Shown here: positions 1 through 11,082 of the stretch, in pieces | Position numbering within the stretch: the stretch's first letter is position 1 | Layout: each line of letters opens with the position of its first letter | Assembly (NCBI RefSeq): GCF_027595985.1 | Contig: NC_073304.1 | Coordinates: forward strand, 214,302,500-214,366,499 | Direction: 5' to 3' | Source of the DNA: Sorex araneus | Lineage: Eukaryota; Chordata; Mammalia; Eulipotyphla; Soricidae | Length of the DNA: 64,000 nt | Notes under the pieces: model-generated | Told to the model about the DNA's origin: nothing | Seen by the model: only the letters and a program-made list of their open reading frames with translations | Database searches by the model: none | Translations under genes and position numbers: made by a program

Positions 1-447
1 CTTCTAAGGTCCTGTCCAGCTCTGAGGAGCTCATAGCTTCATGATCCAAGGCTGGAAGATGGCCCTGATGTGGGACAGAACTCGAGGGAGAAACCAGAGG
101 TGCATGCTGAGGGCTGGCCCGCGCAGACAAGCAGAGGTCCTAGAGGAGGCAGCGGCTGGTGAGAGGGGCTAGCGGGTAGGGGAGGAGGGCAGGGCCCGCA
201 CAGGCTGAGGATGGCTCTAGCTCTTGTGATCTGGTTAACTGTGACACTCCGATGGTCGGCCAGCCTGAGCTTGGGGTGGGGGGGTGGAAACAGGAGACAC
301 CTGTCGTGTCTTCTTCCCTGGCTCGGCTGGTGCAGGGCTTACACAGACAAAGTGCAGGAAGGTGAGAGGTGGAGAGATTCCAGCAGGCGGGCCTACTATG
401 GGCGGGAAAAGGTCAGGCACAATTTGAGTGCAATGGAAATATTCATC
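1..447. other. Unique intergenic sequence
   Basis: GC-rich DNA with no recognisable gene, RNA or repeat. Confidence 0.5.
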
Positions 448-585
448 ACCCGTGCACTGGAGAGGTGCTTCAGCAGGGAGGGCTCTTGCCTTGCTCGCAG
501 CTGACTCCAGTTGGATCCCGGGTACCCCGGGTGGTGATACCTGAGCACAGAGCCAGGAGTAAGGGCTGAGCCCCAAATACAGACA
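448..585 (+). mobile_element. SOR-type SINE, old
   Basis: Diverged: CTTGCCTTGCTCGCAGCTGA, a damaged B box, then TGAGCACAGAGCCAGGAGTAA. The body is shortened. Confidence 0.6.
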
Positions 586-729
586 CATACAAAGCATCAC
601 TTTGCAGGAGGTGCCAGTGCGGGCCAGTTCCTGGGCGGGGAGCCCCTGGCCTTCAATAAACGAGAATACATTTTGAGGCACATTTAAATAGGCACATGAT
701 GCTGGCAACAAGTCCCCATGCCCCCCAAA

Positions 730-840
730 TCCAGACCTGGGTTCCAGTCCTTCCTCTGCCCGCCACGGGTGAACATGTGATTTGAGGAGCTAGTCCATTT
801 TTGACCTTTGAGCCTTTGTTTTACCAACTCTTACCCATCA
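730..840 (-). repeat. MIR fragment
   Basis: CTGGGTTCCAGTCCTTCCTCTGC followed by GACCTTTGAGCCTTTGTTTT matches the reverse complement of the MIR core and tail in the correct order. Confidence 0.55.
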
Positions 841-1687
841 CGAAGGGCCAGGAGCCGGGCACAGTACCCATTCCTTCCAGGATTCATCAGCCTCTGTTTA
901 CCCCTCCCGCCCAAGCCCCCAGGTATTCACTGCCCCCCACCATCCACCCAGGTGTAATCCCCTCAAGCCCGGGGCTCCTTCCCTGCCTGATAACTTTTCA
1001 GGGCCCCTTTCCAAAGGGGCCTTTTCTTACAGCCCCTCCGCTCCCCTCCTTCTCACCTCCAGCCTCAATGAGACCCCGGTTTGGAATCTGTCGGCTGGCA
1101 GCAGAGTTACCCAGCAGAATGAGGCTACGGGCAGCAGAGCTGAAGATCAGCCTGGCCTTGCCACCCTGTGCCCCTCATCTTCCAGCTCACTCTGCCCCCT
1201 TCCCCAGCCCAGCCTACTTGGTGGGCAGAGGACTCGGAGGGTTGCGGGGGTACAGCCCCCAGAATGCAATGCTGCACGTGGCAGGGCAGGCAGGAGGTGC
1301 TGGCGTGGGCCCGTTCCTGGGCAGGGAGCCCCTGGCTGCCCCTTTGATCGCTCCTCGCCTGCTCCCTAAGAGGCCGTTAACATCCTTTACAGGCCAAGGG
1401 AGGCAGCCAAGACTCTCACCTCATCTGGGGCCCAGCGGCTGCCTTTGTACTTCTCCCCATGCCCGGCGTCTGTCTTGTGGGGCCCCCTCCACGAGGACTG
1501 TAAGTGAGCAGTCGTTAGGGGATCTAAGGGAAGGAGTAGTCAGAGCTCCCAGGGGCTCCCGGGCTGACAGATGGAAGAAGCCGACAGGCCAGGCCAGCAG
1601 GACAGAACTGTGAGAAGGAGGACTCAGGCAGGCTTCTCGGAGGAGGCAGCAAGGAGAGAAGTGGAGCGAAGCTAAAGGAATGATGGT
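841..1687. other. Unique GC-rich intergenic sequence
   Basis: A 270-residue open frame crosses it, but composition and lack of similarity or splice structure argue for chance. Nothing else is seen. Confidence 0.5.
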
Positions 1688-1845
1688 GGGTTGGGAGAGA
1701 TAGTCCAGTGGGTGAGGCTTCGTATGCGGCTGACCCGGGTTTAATCCCTAGCACTACTTATGGTCCCCTGAGCACTGCCAGGAGTGATCCCTGAGCACGG
1801 AGCCAGGAGTAAGCCCTGAAGACAGCTGTGACTTGGTCCCCCACC
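1688..1845 (+). mobile_element. SOR-type SINE, middle-aged
   Basis: GGTTGGGAGAGATAGTCCAG head, CCGGGTTTAATCC B-box variant, TGAGCACTGCCAGGAGTGAT body. Confidence 0.8.
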
Positions 1846-1994
1846 CCTCCCGCATGCATGCACGTGCATAATGGTGTCTCGGGGGAGACTGTGAAAAGAA
1901 CATAGGGACACAGGGAGGGTGGGAGGGCAGGTGGACTGGGACAGCGCCGAGAGTCTCAGCTCGTTCCTAGTATGAAAGGGCTGGCAGGAGCCGG

Positions 1995-2371
1995 ACCCAT
2001 CTACAGTGAGTAAAGCATTTGCCTTGCGCACAGCTGACCCGAGGGGCTGGAGCAATAGCACAGTGGGTAGGGTGTTTGCCTTGCAGGTGGCCAACCCGGG
2101 TTCGATTCCCAGCATCCCATATGGTCCCCTGAGCACCGCCAGGAGTGATTTCTGAGTGCATGAGCCAGGAGTAACCCCTGTGCATCATCAGGTGTGACCC
2201 ACAAAGCAAAAAAACAAAAAAAAACCAAAAAAACCATGGCTGACTCAAATCAATCTCTCTCACCACCATTTGGTCCCCCAAGTCCCTCCAGGAGTGATCC
2301 CTGAGCACAGAGTCAGGAGTAAGCCCTGAGCAATGCCAGGTGCGGCCGAAAAACAAACAAGCAAACAAAAA
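1995..2371 (+). mobile_element. Older SOR-type SINE split by a younger copy
   Basis: The left part (AGTGAGTAAAGCATTTGCCTTG) ends at about 2040 and the right part (TTTGGTCCCCCAAGTCCCTC onward) resumes at about 2237; the young SINE sits between. Confidence 0.75.
2041..2236 (+). mobile_element. SOR-type SINE, young, nested
   Basis: Near-consensus element GGGGCTGGAGCAATAGCACA with intact B box GGTTCGATTCC and a long A-rich tail. Imperfect flanks GCTGACCC / GCTGACTC suggest a short TSD within the older SINE. Confidence 0.9.
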
Positions 2372-2377
2372 AAAAGG

Positions 2378-2540
2378 TTAGCCAACAGTGGAGTGGCTCA
2401 GTGGGCTGAACCGTACTCAGCAAGCGGGAGGCGGCCTGGGTTCGAATCCCAATACGCCCTGAGCACCGCAGAGAGACCCTTTGAGCAACCACCACACTAG
2501 GACTAGCTCCTGAGCACCACTGCGTGGGACCCAGAACCCT
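2378..2540 (+). mobile_element. SOR-type SINE, old
   Basis: Diverged head AGTGGAGTGGCTCAGTGGGC, B box GGTTCGAATCC, then CCTGAGCACCGC. Confidence 0.7.
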
Positions 2541-3107
2541 AACGAAAGAACAAGGGAGAAAAGACCCCACACCTGCTGCCCCCCTTGCGGGAGTGTAGGG
2601 GAGGGAAAGAGGGCTGGCTCCGGAACACACACCCTGCGTACTCATTTCCTGTCCTGCCTCATCTCCCTCCCCTCCAAGCCCAAAGGGACCCGCATCTGGC
2701 ATCTGCCTCATCTGGAAACATCTGCTGCTCTCACACGAGGGCCCGGTTAGTGCTCGGGAGAGGAAGAGCTGGTGGGGGCAGGAGGGAGCAGCTGGTCCGA
2801 GGGAGCCTGCGGGACATCTCCCGGGCCCTTCCCCGGCCGCGTTCAAGCCAGACTGGCCCTTCACCACCGGACCCCCCATGCCTGCTTTCTCCCTCAGTCC
2901 CTCCGTGAGGCCCGGTGGTCCCGGCACAGACCCCAGCTTGGCTTCTTCCGGTTTCCTCTCGGTGGCGGCTCCTCGATGGATTCTCCAGTTCTGTTCCACC
3001 AGATACGGCCAAGGTGGAATTCAACACCCCCTTTCCAGCCTCTCCCACGTAAGAACATTCTCTCGCCCAGTTCAGTGACCACTTGTAACAGGGGCCAGTC
3101 AAACGGC
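2541..3107. other. Unique intergenic sequence
   Basis: GC-rich; overlapping open frames on both strands look like chance. No repeat recognised. Confidence 0.5.
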
Positions 3108-3238
3108 TCTGGGGGCTGGGCAGGTACCCCAAATAGTAGAGCATAAAGTGAGCCTGTTCGAGGCCCTCAGTTTGATCCCTGGCACTGCTTGATCCCCGGA
3201 GTACTGCCGGGTGCTACCCCTGGAAAGATCAAACTCCT
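3108..3238 (+). mobile_element. SOR-type SINE, old
   Basis: GGGGGCTGGGCAGGTACC head and TTTGATCCCTGGCACTGCTT; truncated body. Confidence 0.65.
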
Positions 3239-3590
3239 GGGGTTGGAGAGATAGTACCGGGGTAAGGCACTTGCCTCAAATGCATCTAATGCCGTTTGAT
3301 CTCTGGCACCATGCATGGTCCTCTGCGCCTGGCCAGGAATAAAGCCTGAGCTCAGAGCCAAGAGTAAGTCCTGAGCACAGGGGCTAGAGAGATAGTACAG
3401 CGGCTGGGGCATTTGCCTTGCATGCTGCCAACCTGGGTTCAGTCTCTGGCATCCCACCCAGTCCCCCTGAGCACCGCCAGGAGTGATTCCTGAGTGCAGA
3501 GTCAGGAGTAACCCTGAGCACTGCCAGATATCATCCCAAAACCAAAAAAGCAAAAACAAAATAAAGCCTGGTGTGGCCCCAACACACACA
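3239..3590 (+). mobile_element. SOR-type SINE split by another SINE
   Basis: GGGGTTGGAGAGATAGTACC starts the element; it breaks after GAGTAAGTCCTGAGCACAG near 3379 and its 3' end GCCTGGTGTGGCCCC resumes near 3567. Confidence 0.75.
3380..3566 (+). mobile_element. SOR-type SINE, nested
   Basis: GGGCTAGAGAGATAGTACAG head, body and tail AAAACCAAAAAAGCAAAAAC, inserted inside the preceding SINE. Confidence 0.8.
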
Positions 3591-3761
3591 ATTTTTTTTT
3601 TTTTGCGTCAAACCCGGCAATGCACAGGGGTCACTCCTGGCTCTACACTCAGGAATTACCCCTGGAGGTGCTCAGGGGACCATATGGGATGCTGGGGATC
3701 GAACCCGGGTTGGCCAAGTGCAAGGCAAACGCCCTACCCGCTGTGCTATCGCTTCATCCCC
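3591..3761 (-). mobile_element. SOR-type SINE, young
   Basis: Reverse orientation: T-run, GACCATATGGGATGCTGGG, B-box complement GATCGAACCC, A-box complement GCTGTGCTATCGC. Confidence 0.9.
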
Positions 3762-3935
3762 ACACAAAAAAATTTTTAAAATATATAAATTCTCAAACTT
3801 TCCCCAGAAAGATCTGAATGCAAATTCAATCTTTTTTTTTTTTTCTGAGATCTGTCAGCTGAGGCCACCCAGGGAGTCCCTGAGCTCAGAGCCTAGATGA
3901 GAAATGGGACATAAGGTTAAAAAAAAACAACCCAC

Positions 3936-4120
3936 GGGGCTGGAGTGATAGCACAGAGGGCAGGGCGTTTGCCTTGCATGCGGCCGACCCGGGTTCGATT
4001 CCCAGCATCCCATATGGTCCCCTGAGCACGGCCAGGGGTAATTCCTGAGTGCAGAGCCAGGAATGACCCCTGAGCATTGCTGGATGGGACCCAAAAAGCA
4101 AAAAAAAAAAAAAAAAAAAA
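3936..4120 (+). mobile_element. SOR-type SINE, young
   Basis: GGGGCTGGAGTGATAGCACA, GGTTCGATTCC, long pure A tail to 4120. Flanking CCCAC on both sides may be part of a TSD. Confidence 0.92.
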
Positions 4121-4178
4121 CCCACCTTAGCAAAGCTGAACAAATAAATCAGACTTCAGTCAGTAAGAGAAGGTATTG

Positions 4179-4361
4179 GCTTTTTGTTTGTTTGCCTGTT
4201 TGTCTGGGGCCACACACAGCGGTGCTCAGGAGTTATTCCTGGCTCTGTGCTCAAGGATCACTTCTGGAGAAACTCAGGGGATCGTCTGGGGCACTGGGGA
4301 CTCAACTTGGCTGGTCACAGGCAAGGCAAGCTCCTTTCCTGCTGTACTCTCTCCCCAGCCC
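4179..4361 (-). mobile_element. SOR-type SINE, old
   Basis: GGGGCCACACACAGCGGTGC, diverged B-box complement, CTGTACTCTCTCCCCAGCCC head complement. Confidence 0.8.
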
Positions 4362-4363
4362 TC

Positions 4364-4568
4364 TAAACTGCACTTTTTTTTTTCGCTTTTTGGGTCACAC
4401 CAGGCGATGCACAGGGGTCACTCTTGGCTCTGCACTCGCACTCAAGAATTACCCCTGGCGGTGCTCAGGGGACCATATGGGATGCTGGGAATCTAATCCG
4501 GGTTGGCCGAGTGCAAGGCAAACGCCCTACCCGCTGTGCTATCGCTCCAGCCCCTAATCTGCACTTTT
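4364..4568 (-). mobile_element. SOR-type SINE with TSD
   Basis: Element 4378-4554. TSD TAAACTGCACTTTT at 4364-4377 and TAATCTGCACTTTT at 4555-4568 (one mismatch). It has a small internal duplication (GCACTCGCACTC). Confidence 0.9.
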
Positions 4569-6219
4569 AATAGAGGTATTACGGGTTCCTTCTCCACCCC
4601 TCCTCCCTACTTTCCATCGTAGTGCTAGGACTTGGACCCAGAGACACTCTACCACTGAGCCACCCGCCCACCCAACCTCGAACCTCCTTAACAGTCCCAG
4701 TGCCTGCCTCTGAGAAGGTGATGGTCAGGCAGAATGCCACCATGACTTAGCGGGGGTTTCCGGAACTGCCAGCCAACGGCAGAGTGACCAGAGCCAGCAG
4801 CTCCTCCTCTCCGTTCCAGGTCTTGGCTTCCAGTTCTAGCAGGCAGGGAAAAGACGCTTACCTTGGGGCCTGTGAGAAGGGGTCAGGGAACCTGAGAAAG
4901 ACGGCAGGGCACAGCACGGGACACCCCCAGTGGCAGCTCAGAACACAGGCCAGCCTTGACTGGGCGGCCTGGACCTGAAGTTAGAGCTGAATCTGTCGGG
5001 TAAACCAGCAAGAGGAAACGGTTTCAAACAGTTCAAAGCAACAAAAGCAAAACGTCAAGCATGTGCCAGGCACAGCGGGTGGAAGACAGGAGTGTGGAGG
5101 GTGGTCGCAGGGAGAATTAGGGGGCTGGAGTCAGCAGCATGGAGTGGACAGAGGCTGAGAGGCGATGGGGAGGAAGGATTTCATCCTGGCACCAACAGAG
5201 AACCCCTGATGGTTGTTAAATAGGGTAGCGACCTGGTCCCACCTCCAGCTAGACAACCCACCTGTCTGTGGGCTAGCTCTAAAGCGAGGGGTGGCTGGGG
5301 GGTTGGACTCCATTTAAACCTAGCCTGGGGCGCAGGGGGATGGAGTTTCCAGTCCCTCCCAAAGTGAACCCAGAGATCGCCTCCCTGCACAAAGGGGCTG
5401 CAGGATTCCAGCAAATCAAAGAACAAATCTCAGTTACCCATTGTCCATTCTCAGGAAGCCAAGTCGAGAGATGGCTCTACTGAACAGCAGAACCCCCACC
5501 TTTCTGATCCGAAGGACCCTAAAGGTGGCACCCAACGGGTTGGGGGCAACATCCAGGCTGGATCCGGGGACTTGCTCTGACCTGCCCATCTTCCAAGTGA
5601 AACCTTGGCCAGAGGGCAAAGGCATGGCTGCTCCTGCCCAGTTTCTGGGGCCCGACTGCTGCCGACCCCTGACCCTCAGAACCACAGAAAATGGCAGGTG
5701 GTACCTTTGCCCACTGCCCTGTGAGCTGGAGCAGCAGTGGGCGTGAGCACAGGGCCAAGATGGGTTAAGGGGAGCACTGGAGTACTCCCGAGTCCTGCCC
5801 TTGAGTCTGGCCAAATCTACGCAGGCCTTGGCACCCGGGAAGCAGACCCGTGACAAATCGGGTTCTCAATAAAACAAGGCTCAAGACACCCTCAAACGCG
5901 TGTCGGGACAAGTATGCCAGGGAGGCTGAGCCTGTGTCATGTGGGGGAGAGCGTCGAGTCCATCAACCCCATCAACGCGGGTGAAAGCACAAAGACCCCC
6001 GCCCCAAAGCCACTCTCAAATCACCGATTGAGTCTCGAAAAGAGGAAAAGGGAGAAGCCGGCCAAGGCAGGGGCTGTTAGTGGAGCAAGTCATCAGGCGT
6101 CCCCCTGGACCAGGGCAACTGTGCAAAACCTGACAGTCACTCGCCTTGGAGGTCATTCATGGGATCCACACCCCACCCCCAATCGGTAAGACCATCCTCT
6201 TACCCCCCAGCACAACTCC
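4569..6219. other. Unique intergenic sequence
   Basis: No gene or clear repeat. A weak tRNA-like head complement (AGAGACACTCTACCACTGAG) near 4640-4665 may be the remnant of an old tRNA-derived SINE. Confidence 0.45.
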
Positions 6220-6680
6220 ATTTGCCCGGTACCTGCTTCTGCTCTCGGATCAAGGTTCACAATGTGCCCTCCTGGACTCCAGTGGCCAGTCTCTGCCCAC
6301 CTGTCACACTACGTGCTACTCTTGCTCTTTGCATGCCAGCCACCTGGGTCTCTCGTCACCCCTGAGCATGTTCCCTCCTGCCACAGGACCTTTGCATGTG
6401 CTATTTCCTTGCTATTTCCTTCACTGGACTGTTCTTCCTTCACCTGGGCCTCACATTCCTGGGGAAGCCCCTGAGTAGTATCCTTGGCTTGTCATGTGCT
6501 TTGCCAGTACCGTCAGACTTCCTGTTTTTCCTTTCCTCTGATGGACCATGACCACCACTCTGTTTGTGTGGTCTTGTAGCCCATGTCTGCTCCCCACTTG
6601 AGGGCAGATGCCCTGTTGTTTTGCTCTGTGTCCCTTCAGCCAGCACAGTGCCCGGCGCCCACTGGATGTGTCCAAAGGAG
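6220..6680 (-). mobile_element. L2 LINE 3' region, antisense
   Basis: On the + strand the order CAGGACCTTTGCATGTGCTA, then CACTTGAGGGCAGATGCCCT, then CAGCACAGTGCCCGGCGCCC follows the reverse complement of the L2 3' end. Confidence 0.65.
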
Positions 6681-7529
6681 GTGAAGAGAAGCGAGGTGCC
6701 TGGAAGACAGTCATAGGCAGGTCTCGCCGAGTCTGGACCTGCTTGGGTCCCAGCCGCCTGCCCCTCCACCTCTCTGCTAGAGCAAGGGGCAGGGTGTGAA
6801 GAGGGTGTCAGTCAGAGTGAGCGACTCTCGCCCCCCAATGGTGCCGCTCTGGGAGCCCGGGCTGGCTACACCTTTCCACACACCAGGGCCGAGGAAAGCT
6901 GTGGGATGTTGGCCGTTTGGGGAGACAGAGTAGGAAAGTGACTTCCTCGCTCTGGCCCCTGGGCGGCTGGGGGGACGGGGTGGGGCTTCACAACCTCCTT
7001 TTTGAATCTCTGTCCTGTGGGAAGGGGAGACAAAAATGGAAGAGGCACCCTCTCCTGACAGAACCAGGCTGGCTCCTCTGAGCAGTCCTGCAGGGCTTCC
7101 TGGAGTCGAGGGCTTCAGTACGGGCAGCCTGGGATGATGGCGGAGAAGCAGGAGTAGCAGGTGAGGAAGGGCAACGTGGCCAAAGTGGAGGGGAGGGTGC
7201 CGGGGTCAGGAGTCACCCTGCCGGATTAGCTGGCCCAGTCAGCCCCTCACTCTTCCCCCGCTGCCCCCCTTGGCACCCTGCTCTGCAAATCCAGCACCTC
7301 GCTTCCCTGGCTGCTCCGTTCTGGAACTGTTTTCCAGAGAGACTTGACACAAGTGTCTCCTCCTCCCAGGAGCAGCCCTGACAGTGCCCCAGCCCAAGGG
7401 GGCCCTCACTGGGAACGCTCCTTCCTTCCCGGGGCCCCGGGGCACTCACATCTGCCCTGTTTAATGCTCATGAGCACGCAAGCTGGAGGGGTGGGGTGCC
7501 GGCAATAAAAGTGGTCTGCTGTCCAGCTG
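6681..7529. other. Unique GC-rich intergenic sequence
   Basis: No supported gene or repeat seen. Confidence 0.45.
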
Positions 7530-7595
7530 TCCTGCTACCCTGTCATCAACACCCGAGAGCGCTTAGTAGGTGCTCAGTAAAGTACTGGACAGTAA
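7530..7595 (-). mobile_element. L2-type 3' tail fragment
   Basis: GCTTAGTAGGTGCTCAGTAA resembles the end of L2 (cacatagtaggtgctcaata type). Confidence 0.5.
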
Positions 7596-8463
7596 CTGCC
7601 TAAGAGGAGAGGGAGGAACGGGGCTGCCATCAGAGCCGGGTCCGATTTCCCAGGCTCCTTCACTAGCTGGGAGACGCAGAGGAGGTGGCCAGCGGTGGCC
7701 AGCTTCTGAGGAGCCACCCAATATGCCGGGGATAGAATTGTCCCCCTACTTAGCACGCCTCTCCCACCTCCCTCTCTTCGTATGGTGCTCCTGGCATCTG
7801 GCATCCATTAGTCCCTTCCAGAAGTCCCTGTAAAAAGGAGGGGGGGGTTGCTAAAGCGATCCCAGATTAGGGGTAAATGGGTGTGTGGGCGTGAGTTGCC
7901 CCAGCTCAGGGTCCCCCACTGCCCCAACCCGGCCCAGAGCTATCAGCCCCCTGGCTTCACAGCCCCCAACACCCCATGGTCTGGAGAGGGCGGTCACCAA
8001 CCACACACCATCCTGGGCTTGGGATTGGAGGGAGGCGGACGGTTGCTGGCAGGAGGAAACAGGGGCCAGCAAATGGGACCTGACAGGGGCCGGGCACCTC
8101 GGGCAAAGAATGTAAATAGAAATCAGTAAATATTTAGGGGAAGTGGAGCGGGAAGCCAGAGTGGGAGGGGTGCGGGGAACGGGTTGGGTTTCCAACATCT
8201 GGAGGGCAGTCCCTCCCCCCCCATACCTCATCCCACCCTACACGGGGGCTTGTGGCATGAGAAAGGGTGCTGCTGTGTGGGCGTCTCGAGCTCTGCGGGG
8301 CTGACTGGATGCGTGGGTGCGTGAGAGTGAGGCTGATGGTCTGCAGCGTTGGCCGGGTCACGCGCCCGGCGGGCTGACTCACCCCACCCCAGACCAACTT
8401 CTGGGTCATTCACATCCTCCCTTCTACAAGGTCCTGCTGATGGGCCAGACAGTGGGACTCTAG

Positions 8464-8466
<3 letters not shown>
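7596..8466. other. Unique GC-rich intergenic sequence
   Basis: No gene or repeat recognised; ends at the GA microsatellites. Confidence 0.45.

Positions 8467-8525
<59 letters not shown>
8467..8525 (+). repeat. (GA)n microsatellite
   Basis: About 28 pure GA units, starting from GGATGGAGAGAG. Confidence 0.97.
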
Positions 8526-8529
<4 letters not shown>

Positions 8530-8569
8530 GTTCTCTCCCAAGGCAAAGGATGGGATTATGGGATTCAAG

Positions 8570-8572
<3 letters not shown>

Positions 8573-8612
<40 letters not shown>
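8573..8612 (+). repeat. (GA)n microsatellite, second tract
   Basis: About 20 GA units, again starting from GGATGGAGAGAG after a 47-base spacer. Confidence 0.97.
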
Positions 8613-8614
<2 letters not shown>

Positions 8615-8694
8615 GGATATGCTGCAGAAGGTTTGTTTATAGGGACCATCTATGGGTGAGAGAATGAGGACAATAAAGCAGAGGGCGAAGAACT

Positions 8695-8869
8695 GAAGCC
8701 GGGGTGCAGTGATAGAACAGAGGGTAAGGTGCTTACTTTGCACGCAGCCAACCCGGTTCAATCCCCAACATCCCATAACGTCCCCTGAGCACTGCCAGGA
8801 GTAATTCCTGCATGCAGAGCCAGGAATAAGCCCTGGTCACTGCTGGATGTGGCCCAAAAAGCGAACAAA
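8695..8869 (+). mobile_element. SOR-type SINE, first of a tandem run
   Basis: GCCGGGGTGCAGTGATAGAA head, GGTTCAATCC B box, tail CCCAAAAAGCGAACAAA abutting the next copy. Confidence 0.85.
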
Positions 8870-9053
8870 GGGGCTGGAGCGATAGCACAGCGTGTAAGGC
8901 GTTTGCCTTGCACGCGGCTAACCGGGTTCGATTCCCAGCATCTCATATCAGCATTCCCCTGAGCACCGGCAGGAGTAATTCCTGAGTGCAAAGCCAGGAG
9001 GTAACCCCTGAGCATTTCCAGGTATGACCCAAAAAAACAACAAAAAGAGAACC
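8870..9053 (+). mobile_element. SOR-type SINE, second of the run
   Basis: GGGGCTGGAGCGATAGCACA head and GGTTCGATTCC, with a few inserted bases after CATCTCATAT. Confidence 0.9.
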
Positions 9054-9061
9054 AAGTCTGA

Positions 9062-9222
9062 GGGGTTGGAGCTATAGTATAGCAAGCAAGGCATTTGTCT
9101 TGACCGAGGTCCAGTTCCTGGCACACCATACGGTCCCCTGAGTCCGCCAGGAGTGATCTTGAGTGCAAAGCCAGGACTAAGCCCTGAGGATAGCCTTTGT
9201 GGCCCCCAAACTAAAACAAACC
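9062..9222 (+). mobile_element. SOR-type SINE, third of the run
   Basis: GGGGTTGGAGCTATAGTATA head; shortened through the B box. Confidence 0.8.
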
Positions 9223-9264
9223 AAAAATGAGAGAAGAGAAAAGCTTCCTTGCTGCATTTCCTTT

Positions 9265-9428
9265 CGAGATAGTACAGTGAGTAAGGCACTTGCCTTGCAT
9301 GCGACCGACCTAGAGTCCCTCCCTGGCATGCCATATGGTCCCCCCAAGCACCGCCAGAGTGATTCCTGAGTGTAGAGCCAGGAGTAACCCCTGAGTATTG
9401 CTAGATGTGGCCCCAAAACAAAAACCAA
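9265..9428 (+). mobile_element. SOR-type SINE, fourth of the run
   Basis: Starts within the head at CGAGATAGTACAGTGAGTAA; damaged B box, body and A-rich tail present. Confidence 0.82.
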
Positions 9429-10120
9429 GGAGCCAAGGTAGGGGAAATGGTAGGGCAGAGGGTACTGGAGGCCTCCGACTCCTGCCAGCCAGCAGGGAAG
9501 GCTGGGGTGCTCCACCCCACTTCAGGCTCTGCCTCTGGGCTGTAGGCAGATCACGTGTGAGAACTCGGCTTGACACTTCCAAGTCACCACTGATGTCCTT
9601 TGCTGCAGCACTTCCGCTGGGACCTTGGATAGCTCTGGCCTCACGGGAGAGTGCCCATGAGCAGAGGGGACACAAGAGAGCAGGCCCACAGGAGCACGGA
9701 GCACACACACACACACACACCCGCACCCCTGGGCTCCTGAGGGCCAAGATCGAGACCCCATTGGGCTGAATTCCGTTAACAACTGGATTCTCGGTACCCA
9801 CGGGGGCTGGGGTCTGCATGCAGGGGAGGCAGCAAGAAGCAGGGCGGGAGGAGCAGAGGGTTCCAGACTAACCGTGCCCGGTGTCTCCAACCTGCCCCGG
9901 ACACAGTCACGGAGGATCTAGAAGTGCGATGGAGCTTGAGGAGCTCTGCTGTCCCCCAATAACACCTTCCCCCCCTCCTTACCCCAAGCAACCTTCCCGT
10001 TCTCCACTTCGCTGATCACGCCGCCCAAAGGCTTTCCTTTACAGGCTCCCCATATCCTGAAGACGAGATTTTCCAGAGATGTCCCCTCCTGGGAACATGG
10101 GCACATGGGGAGGGGATAGT
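9429..10120. other. Unique intergenic sequence
   Basis: Holds a short (AC)n run at about 9702-9720. No gene recognised. Confidence 0.5.
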
Positions 10121-10343
10121 ATCTTCCAATTTGGTTTTTGGGTTTTTTTATTTTTGTTTTTGTTTTTGGGTCACACCCAGTGATGCTCAGGGGTTACTCC
10201 TGGCTCATGCACTCAGGAATCACTCCTGGTGGTGCTTGGGGGACCATATGGGATGCTGGGAATCGAACCCAGGTCGTCCTAGTGCAAGGCAAACGCCCTA
10301 CCCGCTGTGCTATTGCTCCAGCCCCAGGGATCTTCCAATCTGG
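10121..10343 (-). mobile_element. SOR-type SINE with TSD
   Basis: Element 10135-10325. TSD ATCTTCCAATTTGG at 10121-10134 and ATCTTCCAATCTGG at 10330-10343 (one mismatch). Confidence 0.92.
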
Positions 10344-10639
10344 GCACACATTATGCACAGCTGACCGAGTGTTCACATGCTGCTATGTTGCGCTCCCCTG
10401 TTGTCAGTGGCTGAAACTCCTTGTTTCGTTTGGGGGAGCTCCTGAGAAGTGCCTGGGGTCCAGCGGTCAGCCACTCCTCATGACACTCAACTAACCTGGT
10501 TCTAGACCAGGACCTGAGGAGTCAGTGCTCAACCCCGCAGTGGTCTGGGCGGGGGGAGGCATGTGACACCCAGAGATGGAACCCAGGTCCCAGTGCCTGC
10601 AAAATATGTCCCCATGGCCCTAAAAGTTTTGATTGATGG

Positions 10640-10799
10640 ATGGATTTTTGGTTTGTGGCCACACTGGGCGGTGTTCAGGACTTACTCAGGCACTGAGCTC
10701 AGGGGTCACTCCTGGTGGGGCTCGGGGACCTTAGGATCAAGTCAAGGTCGGCCGTGTGCAAAGCAAGTGCCCTAGCCACTGTATTAATCTTTCCAGCCC
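10640..10799 (-). mobile_element. SOR-type SINE, old
   Basis: GTGGCCACACTGGGCGGTGT, AGGGGTCACTCCTGGTGGGG, head complement CTTTCCAGCCCC. Confidence 0.75.
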
Positions 10800-10880
10800 C
10801 ACTAAAATCTTTTAGCCCCACTAAAAGCTTTTTTAAAAACTAAATAATATACATGAAAATCCTCATTTTAAAAAATATAT

Positions 10881-10975
10881 TGGTTTGGGGGCCACACCCA
10901 GTGGTGTTTTAGGGCTTACTACTGGCCCTGAACTCAGGGGTTCCTGCTGGTGGGGCTTAGGGAACCATACGTGGC
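10881..10975 (-). mobile_element. SOR-type SINE, 3' half
   Basis: GGGGGCCACACCCAGTGGTG through GGGGCTTAGGGAACCATACG; the head is missing. Confidence 0.65.
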
Positions 10976-11003
10976 CAGGGACCACACGTGAACCTAGGAG
11001 GGC

Positions 11004-11082
11004 CAGACAGAGCACCCCTAGGAGTGATCGCTGTGAGGTACAAGGAGTAACCCCTGAGCATCACCAAGTGTGGCTCAATGTC
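11004..11082 (+). mobile_element. SOR-type SINE, 3' half
   Basis: GAGCACCCCTAGGAGTGATC through CATCACCAAGTGTGGC. It faces the preceding half-copy, so the two form an inverted pair. Confidence 0.6.

Noticed and set aside
3936..4020. Possible tRNA genes (A and B boxes present at many sites)
   Set aside because: No copy folds into a complete cloverleaf by eye and all continue into the SINE body; they are SINE heads.
4063..4557. Repeated similar proteins (…[12 protein letters not shown]… and …[13 protein letters not shown]…) at many loci
   Set aside because: These are the open antisense frames of the SOR SINE. Their similarity reflects the repeat and not a protein family.
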